Positions 7,089-15,631 are shown, numbered from the stretch's first letter. The stretch is DNA of 19,227 bases from an uncultured Succinivibrionaceae bacterium (GCA_900539665.1 UQCV01000046.1:1-19227); one strand, 5' to 3'. Numbers and translations: made by a program. The notes: generated by a model from the sequence alone, not told the origin.

Positions 7089-8225
7089 TTAGTTACGAAT
7101 GTACTTGGTAGTTCTTGGGAACGCCTGTTCATTCTGATCGAAGAGGTAGCAAGCTTCAGCTGGGATACCAACTTCAAGCTGATCACCTGCTTCAACAGGG
7201 ATTTCAGCAGTTGCTTTAACAGTGAAGTCTTCGCCATCAACGTCCATGTATACAAAGCTTTCAGCACCGAGGTGTTCAGCAACCTGAACGGTACCAGAAA
7301 GACGGCTAGTAGCATTGCTGTGATCAACTGGAACCAAGTGTTCAGGACGAATACCGAGTTCAACCTTATCACCAACAGCAGCCTTGCTAGCGTCAACACA
7401 AGCAGTGATAACATCACCAGTATTGAGCTTAACCTTACACTTGCCTTCACCGATTTCGATGAGCTGCCCCTTAAGGAAGTTCATCTTTGGAGAACCGATA
7501 AAACCTGCAACGAACTTGTTCTTTGGATTGTGGTAAAGATCAAGTGGTGTACCAAACTGTTCGAGGTTGCTTTCAGCGTTGTCCTTAAGTGGGCTTAATA
7601 CAACGATTCTGTCAGCAAGAGTCATAGCTTCAACCTGGTCATGGGTAACGTAAATGATGGTTGAATTGAGTTCCTTGTGCAACTTAGCAATTTCGATACG
7701 CATCTTCACACGAAGTGCAGCGTCGAGGTTTGACAATGGTTCGTCGAAAAGGAATACGTGTGGCTGTTGAACGATAGAACGACCAATAGCAACACGCTGA
7801 CGCTGACCACCAGAAAGTGCCTTTGGCTTACGATCCATAAGAGCATCAAGACCAAGCTTAGCAGCTGCATCATTAACACGCTTATCGATAGTTTCCTGAT
7901 TTACCTTTTTAAGCTTAAGACCAAATTCCATGTTCTTACGAACGTTGAGGTGTGGATAAAGAGCGTATGACTGGAACACCATACCAACACCACGATCTAC
8001 AGGAGGAACGTCGTTCATATACTTGTCATCAATGAGGAGTTCACCTTCAGTGATGTCTTCGAGGCCTGCAACCATACGAAGAAGAGTTGACTTACCACAC
8101 CCAGATGGACCAACGAATACGATGAATTCGCCGTCTTCGATGTCGAGGTTGATGTTACGAAGAGTATCCTTTAATACCCCTTTCTTATAGTTCTTTAAAA
8201 CGTTTCTTAATACTACTCTAGCCAT
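7089..8225 (-). CDS. malK: Maltose/maltodextrin ABC transporter ATPase MalK
   Basis: MalK is the cytoplasmic ATPase that dimerises on MalF-MalG and powers maltodextrin import. The ABC domain shows Walker A GPSGCGKST (39-47), Q-loop Gln85 in MVFQSYALYPHL, signature LSGGQRQRVAIGR (137-149), Walker B VFLFDEP (157-163) with a D-loop SNLDAALR, and His195 in YVTHDQVEAMTLADRIVV. A C-terminal OB/TOBE regulatory domain (about 245-378) includes FVAGFIGSPKMNFL and LGIRPEHLVP, both typical of MalK rather than sugar ATPases in general. Length is 378, against 371 in E. coli. About 75 bp separate it from malG, and it is last in the operon. No lamB or malM follows, unlike E. coli. Confidence 0.96.
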   Translation of the reverse strand: MARVVLRNVLKNYKKGVLKDTLRNINLDIEDGEFIVFVGPSGCGKSTLLRMVAGLEDITEGELLIDDKYMNDVPPVDRGVGMVFQSYALYPHLNVRKNMEFGLKLKKVNQETIDKRVNDAAAKLGLDALMDRKPKALSGGQRQRVAIGRSIVQQPHVFLFDEPLSNLDAALRVKMRIEIAKLHKELNSTIIYVTHDQVEAMTLADRIVVLSPLKDNAESNLEQFGTPLDLYHNPKNKFVAGFIGSPKMNFLKGQLIEIGEGKCKVKLNTGDVITACVDASKAAVGDKVELGIRPEHLVPVDHSNATSRLSGTVQVAEHLGAESFVYMDVDGEDFTVKATAEIPVEAGDQLEVGIPAEACYLFDQNEQAFPRTTKYIRN

Positions 8226-8263
8226 TTATAGCTCCGTATAAAATTCAAAAATTCTGTTTTATC

Positions 8264-8286
8264 AATGCGGGAGTTTCCCTCCCGCA
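8264..8286 (-). repeat. Stable stem-loop between malG and malK
   Basis: TGCGGGAG (8266-8273) pairs perfectly with CTCCCGCA (8279-8286) around TTTCC. No T run follows on the minus strand, so it is more likely a REP-like or mRNA-stabilising hairpin than a terminator. It could set the level of malK relative to malG. Confidence 0.6.
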
Positions 8287-8300
8287 CCATATAGGCTCTG

Positions 8301-9221
8301 TTAACCCTTTACGCCACCAGCAGTCAAACCGCCTACGAGCCAGCGCTGTGCCATGAGGAACACGATGGTAATAGGTAAGCCTGACATTACTGCTGCTGCT
8401 GCAAAGTCACCCCACAATTTGTTCTGTGAAGCGAGGTACTGTTGAGAACCAACTGCCAAAGTATACTTATCAACATCGTTGAGGAGGATACTAGCTACTG
8501 GAACTTCAGTGATGGTACCGATAAATGAAAGAATGAATACTACAGCCAAAATTGGCACTGAAAGTGGCAACAATACAAGCTTGAATGCCTGCCATGGAGT
8601 AGCACCGTCGATTGCTGCAGCTTCTTCAAGTGAAGCATCGATAGTTTCAAAATATCCCTTAATGGTCCAAACGTGAAGCGCGATACCACCCATGTAAGAG
8701 AGGATCAAACCGCCGTGGGTATCAAGACCAAGGAATGGAATATAGTGACCAATGTTGTCAAACAATGCATAGATAGCAACGAGAGCAAGCACAGCTGGGA
8801 ACATCTGGAAAATGAGCATGCAGTTAAGAATGAAGTTCTTACCAGCGAAGTTCAAACGAGCAAATGCGTAAGCACTAGTAGTAGACAACAACACGATGAA
8901 AGCTGAAGTAACTGCAGAAATATAAATAGAGTTCCACAACCACTTAAGCACAGGGAATGGTGGGTTTACAACCTTACCTGATACTTCATCAACATAAGAA
9001 ATGTTGAAAGCAAGCTTCCAGTGATCCAAGGTAAGAGAATCAAGAGGAGGGAAGAAAAGCCCCCAAAGTGAGTCAGATACCTGAGTTGCGAAGTTACCTT
9101 CACGGAAAGAAATCATGATTACCATATAAAGTGGAAACATAATCGCAAGGATAAACATCCACATAATTACATGGGTAATGGCAATACGATATTTAATGGA
9201 TTTTGGTTGAACAATAGCCAT
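8301..9221 (-). CDS. malG: Maltose/maltodextrin ABC transporter permease MalG
   Basis: MalG is one of the two inner-membrane permeases forming the translocation channel. The 306-residue protein (E. coli 296) has six predicted membrane segments and a periplasmic loop after the first (about 40-92). The cytoplasmic EAA loop that docks into MalK is at 199-222 (LEEAAAIDGATPWQAFKLVLLPL). The C-terminus WLVGGLTAGGVKG matches the MalG tail that reaches into the MalE binding site. The ATG lies only four bases after the malF stop, with the ribosome-binding site inside the malF coding end (AAGGAG), so translation is probably coupled. Confidence 0.96.
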   Translation of the reverse strand: MAIVQPKSIKYRIAITHVIMWMFILAIMFPLYMVIMISFREGNFATQVSDSLWGLFFPPLDSLTLDHWKLAFNISYVDEVSGKVVNPPFPVLKWLWNSIYISAVTSAFIVLLSTTSAYAFARLNFAGKNFILNCMLIFQMFPAVLALVAIYALFDNIGHYIPFLGLDTHGGLILSYMGGIALHVWTIKGYFETIDASLEEAAAIDGATPWQAFKLVLLPLSVPILAVVFILSFIGTITEVPVASILLNDVDKYTLAVGSQQYLASQNKLWGDFAAAAVMSGLPITIVFLMAQRWLVGGLTAGGVKG

Positions 9222-9225
9222 TTAA

Positions 9226-10938
9226 TTACTCCTTAGCTGCCATCTTTGAAAGTTTAAGGTTAACTACAGACAATGCACCAACGAGGATGAAGATTGTAGT
9301 AGCAATTGCAGAAGCAAGACCGTAGTCGTTACCACCTGCACCACCTTCGAAGGCCAAACGGTAGGTGTAAGACACTAACAAGTCAGTGTGACCAGCCATA
9401 GACGCAGTGGTTGAGCCTTCTTCAGGAATGAAGTCAGGACCACCGTTGGTCAACAACATAATAAGAACGAAGTTGTTGAAGTTGAATGCGAAAGATGCAA
9501 TCAAAAGTGGAGTTAATGGCTTCATCAAAAGCGGAAGAGTAATCTTGAAGAAGTTCTGGAAAGGACCTGCACCATCCATTGCAGATGCTTCATAGAGGTC
9601 ATCAGAAATTGACTTCAAAAGACCCATACAAAGAATCATCATGTAAGGATAACCGAGCCATGCGTTAACAATGAGGATCATTGAACGTGCGAGGCCAGCT
9701 TCACCGAACCAATCTGGCTTAATACCAAAGAAGAAGTCAAGGATACGGTTAATTTCACCGAAGTTTTCGTTAAACAACCCCTTGAACACGAGGATAGAAA
9801 TAAAGGATGGAACCGCATATGGAAGAATAAGCATTACACGGTAGAAGCCACGACCCTTTAAGAATTCCCACTGAGCAAGACATGCGAGTACCATACCAAT
9901 AGCAAGGGTAATGAACACAGTACCAGCAGCAAAGCAAACGGTCCAAATAAAGATCTTAATGAATGGTTCAGAAATGTTAGGGTCAGTTGCAATCTTCTTG
10001 AACTGATCGAAACCAACACCAATAATAAAGCCAGGGGTGTAGTTATCACCAACAAATGAGCCATCAGTTTCATTAAGATAACGATAGTAACCTACAGACA
10101 TGTCTGGAGCAAAAAGTCTGTTTTCTTGCTGATCAAGCAAAAGGCTACCATTGTAATCTTCAGCTGAAACTTGAGTGTTGTTAGCAAGAAGCTTGTTCTT
10201 GATCTTCTTGAACTTTTTCTTTACAGCCCCGAAGCTGTTCAAGTCAGTCATAGACAATTCTTTGTCATCTAACTGCACTTTAACAAGCTTTAAGTAGTCA
10301 CGATACATGATCTTGCACTTAATGCCACAAAGTTCGCCGTTTACAGAAGCTTCCTCACGAACCTTAATGGTGGCTTTTGACGCAGTAGACTTGTTTACAG
10401 GCTTAGTCATTTGTTCTTTGTTGTACAAAGTAACTGGATCTGAAGCGTAGATCTTTGAAGGTGTTACAGTACCATCTTCATTCTTAACTTCTGCAGACTT
10501 GAGAACGATAACGTGTTGATCGCCTGCGCGCTTAAGAATATCGAAGGAATAGCTACCACCTTCTACGCGATAGGTTTTGCTTAAATGAAACTGTTCCGCT
10601 CTTTCAAGAGTAAACAAATTCTTAGCAGAATAGTTGGTAAAAGAAATATAAATCGTATATACCAACGGGAAAATAATGAACACAACCATACCCGCAACAC
10701 CTGGGAAGATGTATCTATGAGGATATAGCTTGTTTAAGCCGAATGTTAAAACACCGGCCCCAATTATAACAGCAAACAGCACAGCAAAAGCATACTGGCT
10801 GTCCATAATCATTTTTCCTACCCACACAATTCCTAGGACGAGAGCTACTGCTAAAAACAGCAACTTCATCCATGGAATTCTTTGAGCATTTTTAGCTGAA
10901 CCTGTATCAGGCCCTGCTTTTTTTGCTTGTTTTTCCAT
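9226..10938 (-). CDS. malF: Maltose/maltodextrin ABC transporter permease MalF
   Basis: MalF is the larger channel subunit and carries the maltose site within the membrane. It has a polar N-terminus (1-22), then membrane segments at about 24-40, 48-67 and 75-100. A large periplasmic P2 domain follows (about 104-325), which in E. coli clasps MalE. The remaining membrane segments include LPYAVPSFISILVFKGLFN (372-390), and the EAA loop is at 449-473 (YEASAMDGAGPFQNFFKITLPLL). At 570 residues it exceeds E. coli MalF (514), mostly in the N-terminus and in a lysine-rich, poorly conserved P2 domain. A stretch with NGGPDFIPEEGSTTASMAGHTDLLVSYTYRLAF matches the family. The gene lies 197 bp after malE. 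Confidence 0.95.
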   Translation of the reverse strand: MEKQAKKAGPDTGSAKNAQRIPWMKLLFLAVALVLGIVWVGKMIMDSQYAFAVLFAVIIGAGVLTFGLNKLYPHRYIFPGVAGMVVFIIFPLVYTIYISFTNYSAKNLFTLERAEQFHLSKTYRVEGGSYSFDILKRAGDQHVIVLKSAEVKNEDGTVTPSKIYASDPVTLYNKEQMTKPVNKSTASKATIKVREEASVNGELCGIKCKIMYRDYLKLVKVQLDDKELSMTDLNSFGAVKKKFKKIKNKLLANNTQVSAEDYNGSLLLDQQENRLFAPDMSVGYYRYLNETDGSFVGDNYTPGFIIGVGFDQFKKIATDPNISEPFIKIFIWTVCFAAGTVFITLAIGMVLACLAQWEFLKGRGFYRVMLILPYAVPSFISILVFKGLFNENFGEINRILDFFFGIKPDWFGEAGLARSMILIVNAWLGYPYMMILCMGLLKSISDDLYEASAMDGAGPFQNFFKITLPLLMKPLTPLLIASFAFNFNNFVLIMLLTNGGPDFIPEEGSTTASMAGHTDLLVSYTYRLAFEGGAGGNDYGLASAIATTIFILVGALSVVNLKLSKMAAKE

Positions 10939-11009
10939 GTTACCAAATTTTCCTATCTTTGTAATTTAGCTTGTAAATGTAATAAAATTCCTTTCATTAC
11001 AAATAAAAA

Positions 11010-11034
11010 CTTTAATAAATAATCATTATTAAAG
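11010..11034 (-). terminator. AT-only hairpin before malF, possible weak attenuator
   Basis: CTTTAATAA pairs with TTATTAAAG (11010-11018 with 11026-11034). On the minus strand it is followed by TTTTTATTTG. The stem has a single G-C pair near its base and is weak. It may only tune read-through from malE into malF. Confidence 0.3.
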
Positions 11035-11086
11035 CTTTTATTTCTAACGTTTATTATGGCATAACAACCAAATTTATTTAATCATA

Positions 11087-11110
11087 AAACCCCGATCTGC
11101 ACCGGGGTTT
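11087..11110 (-). terminator. Attenuating hairpin between malE and malF
   Basis: AAACCCCG (11087-11094) pairs with CGGGGTTT (11103-11110) around an 8-base loop. On the minus strand the stem ends in GGGGTTTTATGATT, a short imperfect T tract. It lies 26 bp after the malE stop. It probably makes malE mRNA more abundant or stable than malFGK, a role played by REP sequences in E. coli malE-malF. Confidence 0.6.
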
Positions 11111-11135
11111 GATTTGTTATGCTAAATAAAGCATA

Positions 11136-12329
11136 TTACTGTTCAATACGACGTTCAGCAGTTGAAAGAGCTTCTTCAAGTGACTGACGGCCAGTAGTTG
11201 CATTCTTAAGTGCAGTCTGGAATGAAGACCAGAAACGGTTCATTTCAGGAACGCTAGGCATTGGGTCACCAACCTTAGCATTTTCCATGGTCTGCTTAAC
11301 ACGAGCACCGCTCTTAGGATCAGCTTCGAGCTTAGCCTGGAATGACTTAAGACCAGCAGCACCAAGTGGCTTGTCGTTGTTCATTTCGGTCAAACCTTCA
11401 TCGGTAAGGAGATACTTTTCAAGGAATTCCTTAGCAAGGTCCTTGTTAGGAGAAGCAGCATTGATGGTCATACCCTGAACACCAACGAATGGATGAGCTG
11501 GCTTGCCGTTAAGAGATGGAACTGCGTTTACAGAAATCTTAATGTTCTTAGAATCATACTGACCCCATGACCATGGACCGTTGATGATACAAGCAACCTT
11601 GTTCTGAGAGAAGCTTGAATCCATAACACCGTAGTCAACACCCTTTTCGATGTGACCGCCCTTAACGAGATCGATAAGGAACTGAACACCGAGCTTAGCA
11701 CCTTCGTTGTTTACGCCAGAATCCTTAACGTCATAACCGCCAGGGATCTTCTTGAATGCGTAACCGCCGTTAGCAGCGATAAGAGGATAGGTAAAGAATG
11801 GGGTCAAGTAGTCCCACATAATTGCGCGCTTGCCTTCAGCCTTAAGCTTTTCGTCAAGAGGAATTAATTCTTCAAAAGTCTTTGGAGCAGTCTTAACGAT
11901 GTCGGTGTTACAAATAAGAGCAACTGCTTCAAGAGATACTGGGTAACCATAATACTTGCCATCAACTTCCATTGCTGACCAAGCTACGTCCTGGAACTTA
12001 GCCTTTTCTTCAGCACTTGGTTCGATTGGGGTAAGAAGACCAGCCTTAACCCATTCACCAAAACGGTCGTGAGCCCACATGAAGATATCAGGGCCATTGC
12101 CGGTAGCAGCAGTCTGCTGGAACTTAATTTCAACCTGGTCTGGGTGAGCTACGGTAACCTTAACACCGGTAGCCTGTTCAAACTTCTTACCAACCTTAGC
12201 GATACCATCGTAAGCCTTGTCGCCGTTAACCCAAATAGTCAACTGACCTTCTTCGATAGCAGCAGAAGCAACCTGAGACATACCAAAAGCAGCTAAACCA
12301 ACAAGAGTAGCTAAAACAGTCTTTTTCAT
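11136..12329 (-). CDS. malE: Periplasmic maltose/maltodextrin-binding protein MalE
   Basis: MalE captures maltose and maltodextrins in the periplasm and delivers them to MalFGK2. The 397 residues begin with a Sec signal peptide (MKKT, hydrophobic core, VASA) with likely cleavage after residue 23. The mature part has EEGQLTIWVNGDKAYDGIAKVGKKFEQATGVKVTV, then GPDIFMWAHDRFGEWVKAGLL, YGYPVSLEAVALICNTD and INGPWSWGQYD, all close to E. coli MalE. The C-terminus keeps PSVPEMNRFWSSFQTAL. The start has AAGGA seven bases upstream. It is first in malEFGK, which suits its need for excess over the membrane subunits. Confidence 0.97.
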   Translation of the reverse strand: MKKTVLATLVGLAAFGMSQVASAAIEEGQLTIWVNGDKAYDGIAKVGKKFEQATGVKVTVAHPDQVEIKFQQTAATGNGPDIFMWAHDRFGEWVKAGLLTPIEPSAEEKAKFQDVAWSAMEVDGKYYGYPVSLEAVALICNTDIVKTAPKTFEELIPLDEKLKAEGKRAIMWDYLTPFFTYPLIAANGGYAFKKIPGGYDVKDSGVNNEGAKLGVQFLIDLVKGGHIEKGVDYGVMDSSFSQNKVACIINGPWSWGQYDSKNIKISVNAVPSLNGKPAHPFVGVQGMTINAASPNKDLAKEFLEKYLLTDEGLTEMNNDKPLGAAGLKSFQAKLEADPKSGARVKQTMENAKVGDPMPSVPEMNRFWSSFQTALKNATTGRQSLEEALSTAERRIEQ

Positions 12330-12350
12330 TAGTCAATCCTTTTCGATTTA

Positions 12351-12389
12351 ATTATATTGAATAGCGGCGTTCAACCCGCCCTCATTTGA
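12351..12389 (-). promoter_or_regulatory. Putative malE promoter with MalT-box-like core
   Basis: On the minus strand TATAAT (12351-12356) lies 21 bp before the malE ATG. No -35 hexamer is recognisable 17 bp upstream, as in activator-dependent mal promoters. ATGAGG (12380-12385), about 40 bp before the likely start, matches only the last six positions of the MalT box GGGGAKGAGG. MalT control is therefore possible but not shown. Confidence 0.4.
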
Positions 12390-12403
12390 CGATAAACATC
12401 ATA

Positions 12404-12516
12404 GACTACATGTAATCAAAAGTAGCATTAAAAATGCTCCATATTAGACACACTTCGCATTTTTAGACGATGTTCCGCTTTGTGATCGCACTTATTTTAC
12501 AGTGAAATCATTTTCA
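12404..12516. promoter_or_regulatory. Cluster of short palindromes between malE and lapC
   Basis: The 365 bp divergent spacer holds three short palindromes and one half-site. They are GACTACATGTAATC (12404-12417), AGCATT-AAA-AATGCT (12424-12438, perfect), TGAAA-TCAT-TTTCA (12503-12516), and a CRP-like half-site TGTGATCGCAC (12481-12491) whose second half is poor. They lie upstream of the malE promoter and could be operators for a sugar-responsive regulator. None matches a known site well enough to name a protein. Confidence 0.3.
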
Positions 12517-12632
12517 AACAACATTTTTTTTACCGTTAAACCGCATTTTTGTGGCTTTTTACCTTATTTGGTAATACTTGTGGAACATACTTATCGTTTA
12601 CACTAATGCATGAAATCCATAACAAAATACTT

Positions 12633-12638
12633 TATAAT
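12633..12638 (+). promoter_or_regulatory. Putative -10 element of lapC
   Basis: TATAAT lies 56 bp before the lapC ATG. No good -35 lies 16-18 bp upstream. It is the best candidate for a lapC-cnoX promoter in the spacer. Confidence 0.35.
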
Positions 12639-12694
12639 CATATAAGAATATTTTGACTATTAGCTAGCCCAACTTTGGTCTGTTACGAGGCGTT

Positions 12695-14464
12695 ATGAAT
12701 AGTTTTTCAAATTTTGGTAAGTATTTTACCTACAAGGATGAAGTATCCCGAACCATTAGTTGGGGGCATTGGTTTACTTTTCTTAATATTTTTCTGACTA
12801 TTCTTTTAGGTAGCGCTTACATCTTATATAGTCCTAATACAGACTACACTTCATTAGGTAATTTCTATCTTATTATTAGTTGGTTTGGTCATTTCAGCTG
12901 TTTAACCTTCCTCCTATATATGTTGCTCTTATTCCCATTTTCATTTATAGGCTCGTTACGCTTTTATCGAATCTTTGCCGTCACCATGGCGGTTATCCTT
13001 TTAGCAATAATGCTTGTAGATATCAAAATCTACCAACAGATTAAAATTCACTTAAGTCTTAGTGTGCTAGAGCTATTCTTTGAGCAAGAAGGTTTTTCGA
13101 CTGGGATTAACTTTAACTTCTTATACATTGCTATCCCTGTACTTATTTTAATTGAATGCTATTTTTCTCATTTAGCGTGGAAACACATCTATATTCACAA
13201 CTACAAAAAAACTACCAACGCTTTCGTTGCTGTGTTCTTATTGTGTTTTCTCTCCACCCACGTTTTAAACATTTGGGCTAGCGCTTATAAGTACACTCCG
13301 ATTACCGCACAAAAAACACTTTTCCCAGCATACTATCCAATGACTGCTAACACATTTTTAGCTGAACACGGTTGGATCATTGCCGAAAAGAGTAATCACA
13401 AAGCTAAATTCAGACCAGCTCACTACCCGTTAGAAAACATCGAAATTGAAACAGTAGATAATTATCGTAATGTTTTATTGATTCTCGTTAACGGTCTAAC
13501 TTACGACACCGCCTTCAAACTTGGCAAAGAGGCCATGCCTGAATTAAATGGTTATGCCGAAAACAACATGATGTTCACCAATCATTACTTAGGGGTTAAT
13601 GATTTTCGAGAAGCAAGTTTTGAACTTAGCTATGGCTTACCGGCTCAATATCAATCTTCTATTGAAACAAGCCGTTACGTGCCCGTAATTATTTCGGAAA
13701 TGCGCTTACAGGACTATAAAATCCACGCTTACTTATCTAATAAAGATCAAATAATTTCAAAAGGCCAAGTATCATCTATTATGGGGCTTAGAAGTAATGC
13801 CACTTCGATTTACAAAACTGATAATGAAACTGTGCAAGCTGCGGTCAGAGCAATTAACAAATGGGATGAGCGCCACCAATTTTCTGTAGTTAGTTTAAAC
13901 GACCTCTATGATGGTGGCTCCTGCGCCGCCTACATGGCTGAAGTTTCACACAGCGCCGAAATCAAAGCTAAATATGAAAAGTGTTTAAATAACACTGATA
14001 AACATATTTCTATGCTTAGAAATGCAGTGCAAGATGCTGGAATGAGTGATAACACCATTATCATTATCACTTCCGCCAAAGCTCGGAGTGAAAACGCATA
14101 TTTTAGACATAATTACCATGCACCATTAATTATGCATTGGCCCGAAGTTACAAGTCCAAGTCGCATAGATATGCTTACCGGCACTCAAGATATTGCCCCT
14201 ACTATTGCGCGTGAAGTTTTAGGTATTACTAACAGTCCTGAAACCTTCTCTAACGGCATTAATCTGCGTCGGATGCAGCCTCGTCTATGGATTTTGTCTG
14301 GCACCGATCGAGAATTTCAGATCATTAGCGAAACTCAAACTACCATCTACGATAGACAGGGCAACGCAAGTATTTATGCTGACACTCCTGGCGCTAATCA
14401 ACAACCTAATATGACCACACTTATTAAAGCCATGAAGCTTCTCAACAAGTTTACGGAAAACTAA
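12695..14464 (+). CDS. lapC: Inner-membrane LPS-sensing pseudo-hydrolase LapC (YejM/PbgA)
   Basis: LapC (also YejM or PbgA) senses LPS at the inner membrane and, in E. coli, restrains LapB-FtsH degradation of LpxC. The 589 residues (E. coli 586) have five membrane segments at about 26-46, 58-80, 90-110, 140-160 and 174-195. A linker with YPMTANTFLAEHG (214-226) and a periplasmic alkaline-phosphatase-like domain from about 255 follow. ISWGHWFTFLNIFL near residue 21 matches E. coli VSWGHWFALFNILL. The first metal-site Asp of active sulfatases is replaced: LVNGLTYD here, against VDGLNYS in E. coli. This supports a non-enzymatic domain. The Arg pair in the E. coli TARRF segment is Asn-Thr here. 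GAGG lies four bases before the ATG. cnoX follows after 66 bp. Confidence 0.93.
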   Translation: MNSFSNFGKYFTYKDEVSRTISWGHWFTFLNIFLTILLGSAYILYSPNTDYTSLGNFYLIISWFGHFSCLTFLLYMLLLFPFSFIGSLRFYRIFAVTMAVILLAIMLVDIKIYQQIKIHLSLSVLELFFEQEGFSTGINFNFLYIAIPVLILIECYFSHLAWKHIYIHNYKKTTNAFVAVFLLCFLSTHVLNIWASAYKYTPITAQKTLFPAYYPMTANTFLAEHGWIIAEKSNHKAKFRPAHYPLENIEIETVDNYRNVLLILVNGLTYDTAFKLGKEAMPELNGYAENNMMFTNHYLGVNDFREASFELSYGLPAQYQSSIETSRYVPVIISEMRLQDYKIHAYLSNKDQIISKGQVSSIMGLRSNATSIYKTDNETVQAAVRAINKWDERHQFSVVSLNDLYDGGSCAAYMAEVSHSAEIKAKYEKCLNNTDKHISMLRNAVQDAGMSDNTIIIITSAKARSENAYFRHNYHAPLIMHWPEVTSPSRIDMLTGTQDIAPTIAREVLGITNSPETFSNGINLRRMQPRLWILSGTDREFQIISETQTTIYDRQGNASIYADTPGANQQPNMTTLIKAMKLLNKFTEN

Positions 14465-14530
14465 TCTACGAGCTTAAAAATTTATTAAGTGTAAAACTGA
14501 ACACATATAAGATGTTTTAAGGACTAAACA

Positions 14531-15385
14531 ATGGCAAACATTACTGTCAACAAAGATAATATTCAAGAAGTTGTCGTCACAGGCTCAATGAATAAAACTG
14601 TACTTTTATTCATTTTCGATCCACAAAACCCCGCGTCTGCCACCATTAAAGCAGCTATTACTGCTGCAACATCTGTGGCTGAAGATTTTTTAACCATCGC
14701 TGAAGCTGATGCTCACGATCCAATAATTCAACAAGTTTGCATGCAAATCGGCATCTCTTCCCTACCTGCTATCTGTGTCTTTAGTGGCGGTCGCCCAGTT
14801 GATATTGTTACCGCTGAACGTTTACAAGACGCAGCCCAAGCAAGCGAAGCCATCAAAGCCTACATCCCAGCTCAAGATCAAATATTTTTAGCTCAAGCCT
14901 TAAAACTCGCAGCAGACAATAAATTCAGCGAAGCTTACCAACAAATCAAACAAGCTTATGCTTTGAATGATAAAGATATCAATATCAAATTTACCATGGC
15001 AGACATGGCAATTAAAAACAAAAAAATTGAAGAAGCAAGAACCGTCCTTGATTCCGTCGACGCTAACAACCGTATTCAAAAGACTTATACTGATTTAGAG
15101 TCCGCTCTTACCTTAGCTGAAGCTAGCCTTAAGAATCCGGCTAGTAAGCAGATGGAAGAAAAGCTAGCCGCTAACCCTGATGATTTGGAACTTGTAAGTC
15201 AGTTAGCTACAGCTTGGAGTCAAGAAGGTAAAATTGCTGAAGCTTTAGAACTACTTCTTAAATATCTAAGAAAGGATCTTAATGCTGGCGATCTTAAGAA
15301 AATCTACCTTGATATTCTAGCCACTATCAATGGTGACCCTTTACAGCCTGTGTATAGACGTAAACTCTACACCTTGCTTTACTAA
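14531..15385 (+). CDS. cnoX: Chaperedoxin CnoX (YbbN), thioredoxin-TPR protein
   Basis: CnoX is a cytoplasmic holdase that, in E. coli, protects proteins from oxidative damage and passes them to DnaK or GroEL. The 284 residues equal the E. coli length. Residues 1-112 form a thioredoxin fold with the cis-Pro in SLPAICVFSGGRPVD (77-91). Residues 115-284 form TPR-like repeats ending LLLKYLRKDLNAGDLKKIYLDIL and YRRKLYTLLY, nearly identical to the E. coli end. The active-site position reads DPQNPAS with no cysteine. The only cysteines seen in the thioredoxin part are Cys70 and Cys82, so no thiol redox centre of the CXXC kind exists. AAGGA precedes the ATG. It probably shares the lapC transcript. 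Confidence 0.94.
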   Translation: MANITVNKDNIQEVVVTGSMNKTVLLFIFDPQNPASATIKAAITAATSVAEDFLTIAEADAHDPIIQQVCMQIGISSLPAICVFSGGRPVDIVTAERLQDAAQASEAIKAYIPAQDQIFLAQALKLAADNKFSEAYQQIKQAYALNDKDINIKFTMADMAIKNKKIEEARTVLDSVDANNRIQKTYTDLESALTLAEASLKNPASKQMEEKLAANPDDLELVSQLATAWSQEGKIAEALELLLKYLRKDLNAGDLKKIYLDILATINGDPLQPVYRRKLYTLLY

Positions 15386-15454
15386 ACTCCTAAGATTGTC
15401 TCAGCCACTAAAATTGTAGAAGGCATAAAGAAATCTTTAAACAAAAAAAAGAAT

Positions 15455-15489
15455 AAACGGTAGCAAAAACTTAGCTACCGTTTCATTTG
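15455..15489 (+). terminator. Bidirectional-looking terminator after cnoX
   Basis: AAACGGTAGC (15455-15464) pairs perfectly with GCTACCGTTT (15474-15483). A T-rich tail (TTTCATTTG) follows on the plus strand. On the minus strand a TTTATTCTTTTTTTT tail follows. It can stop lapC-cnoX transcripts from one side and bepA transcripts from the other. Confidence 0.85.
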
Positions 15490-15570
15490 AGCTCGGCAAA
15501 ATTTTTCACTGGCCCTTTTATCCCGCCCTATCGAAGCTAAAGCCCCCAAAAATATTTCACATCTTTAATT

Positions 15571-15588
15571 AGGCTTACAAGCCTTTTT
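15571..15588 (+). terminator. Second plus-strand terminator before bepA 3' end
   Basis: AGGCT (15571-15575) and AGCCT (15580-15584) pair around TACA and lead into TTTTT. It is a short but well-formed terminator reading towards bepA. It would back up the one at 15455 and shield bepA from antisense transcription. Confidence 0.6.
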
Positions 15589-15631
15589 GAATCGTTCATT
15601 AAGTCACCCACAACCGATTTATAGTCCTTAA

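Noticed and set aside
7056..7598. 180-codon open frame on the plus strand
   Set aside because: It lies wholly antisense to malK apart from the start, has no ribosome-binding site and no recognisable domain. It follows from the codon bias of malK.
12380..12389. Confident MalT box before malE
   Set aside because: Only six of ten positions match and no second box in the proper spacing was found. Kept only as a weak note on the promoter.
12478..12497. CRP-binding site upstream of malE
   Set aside because: One half (TGTGA) is good, but the partner half reads TTATT instead of TCACA.
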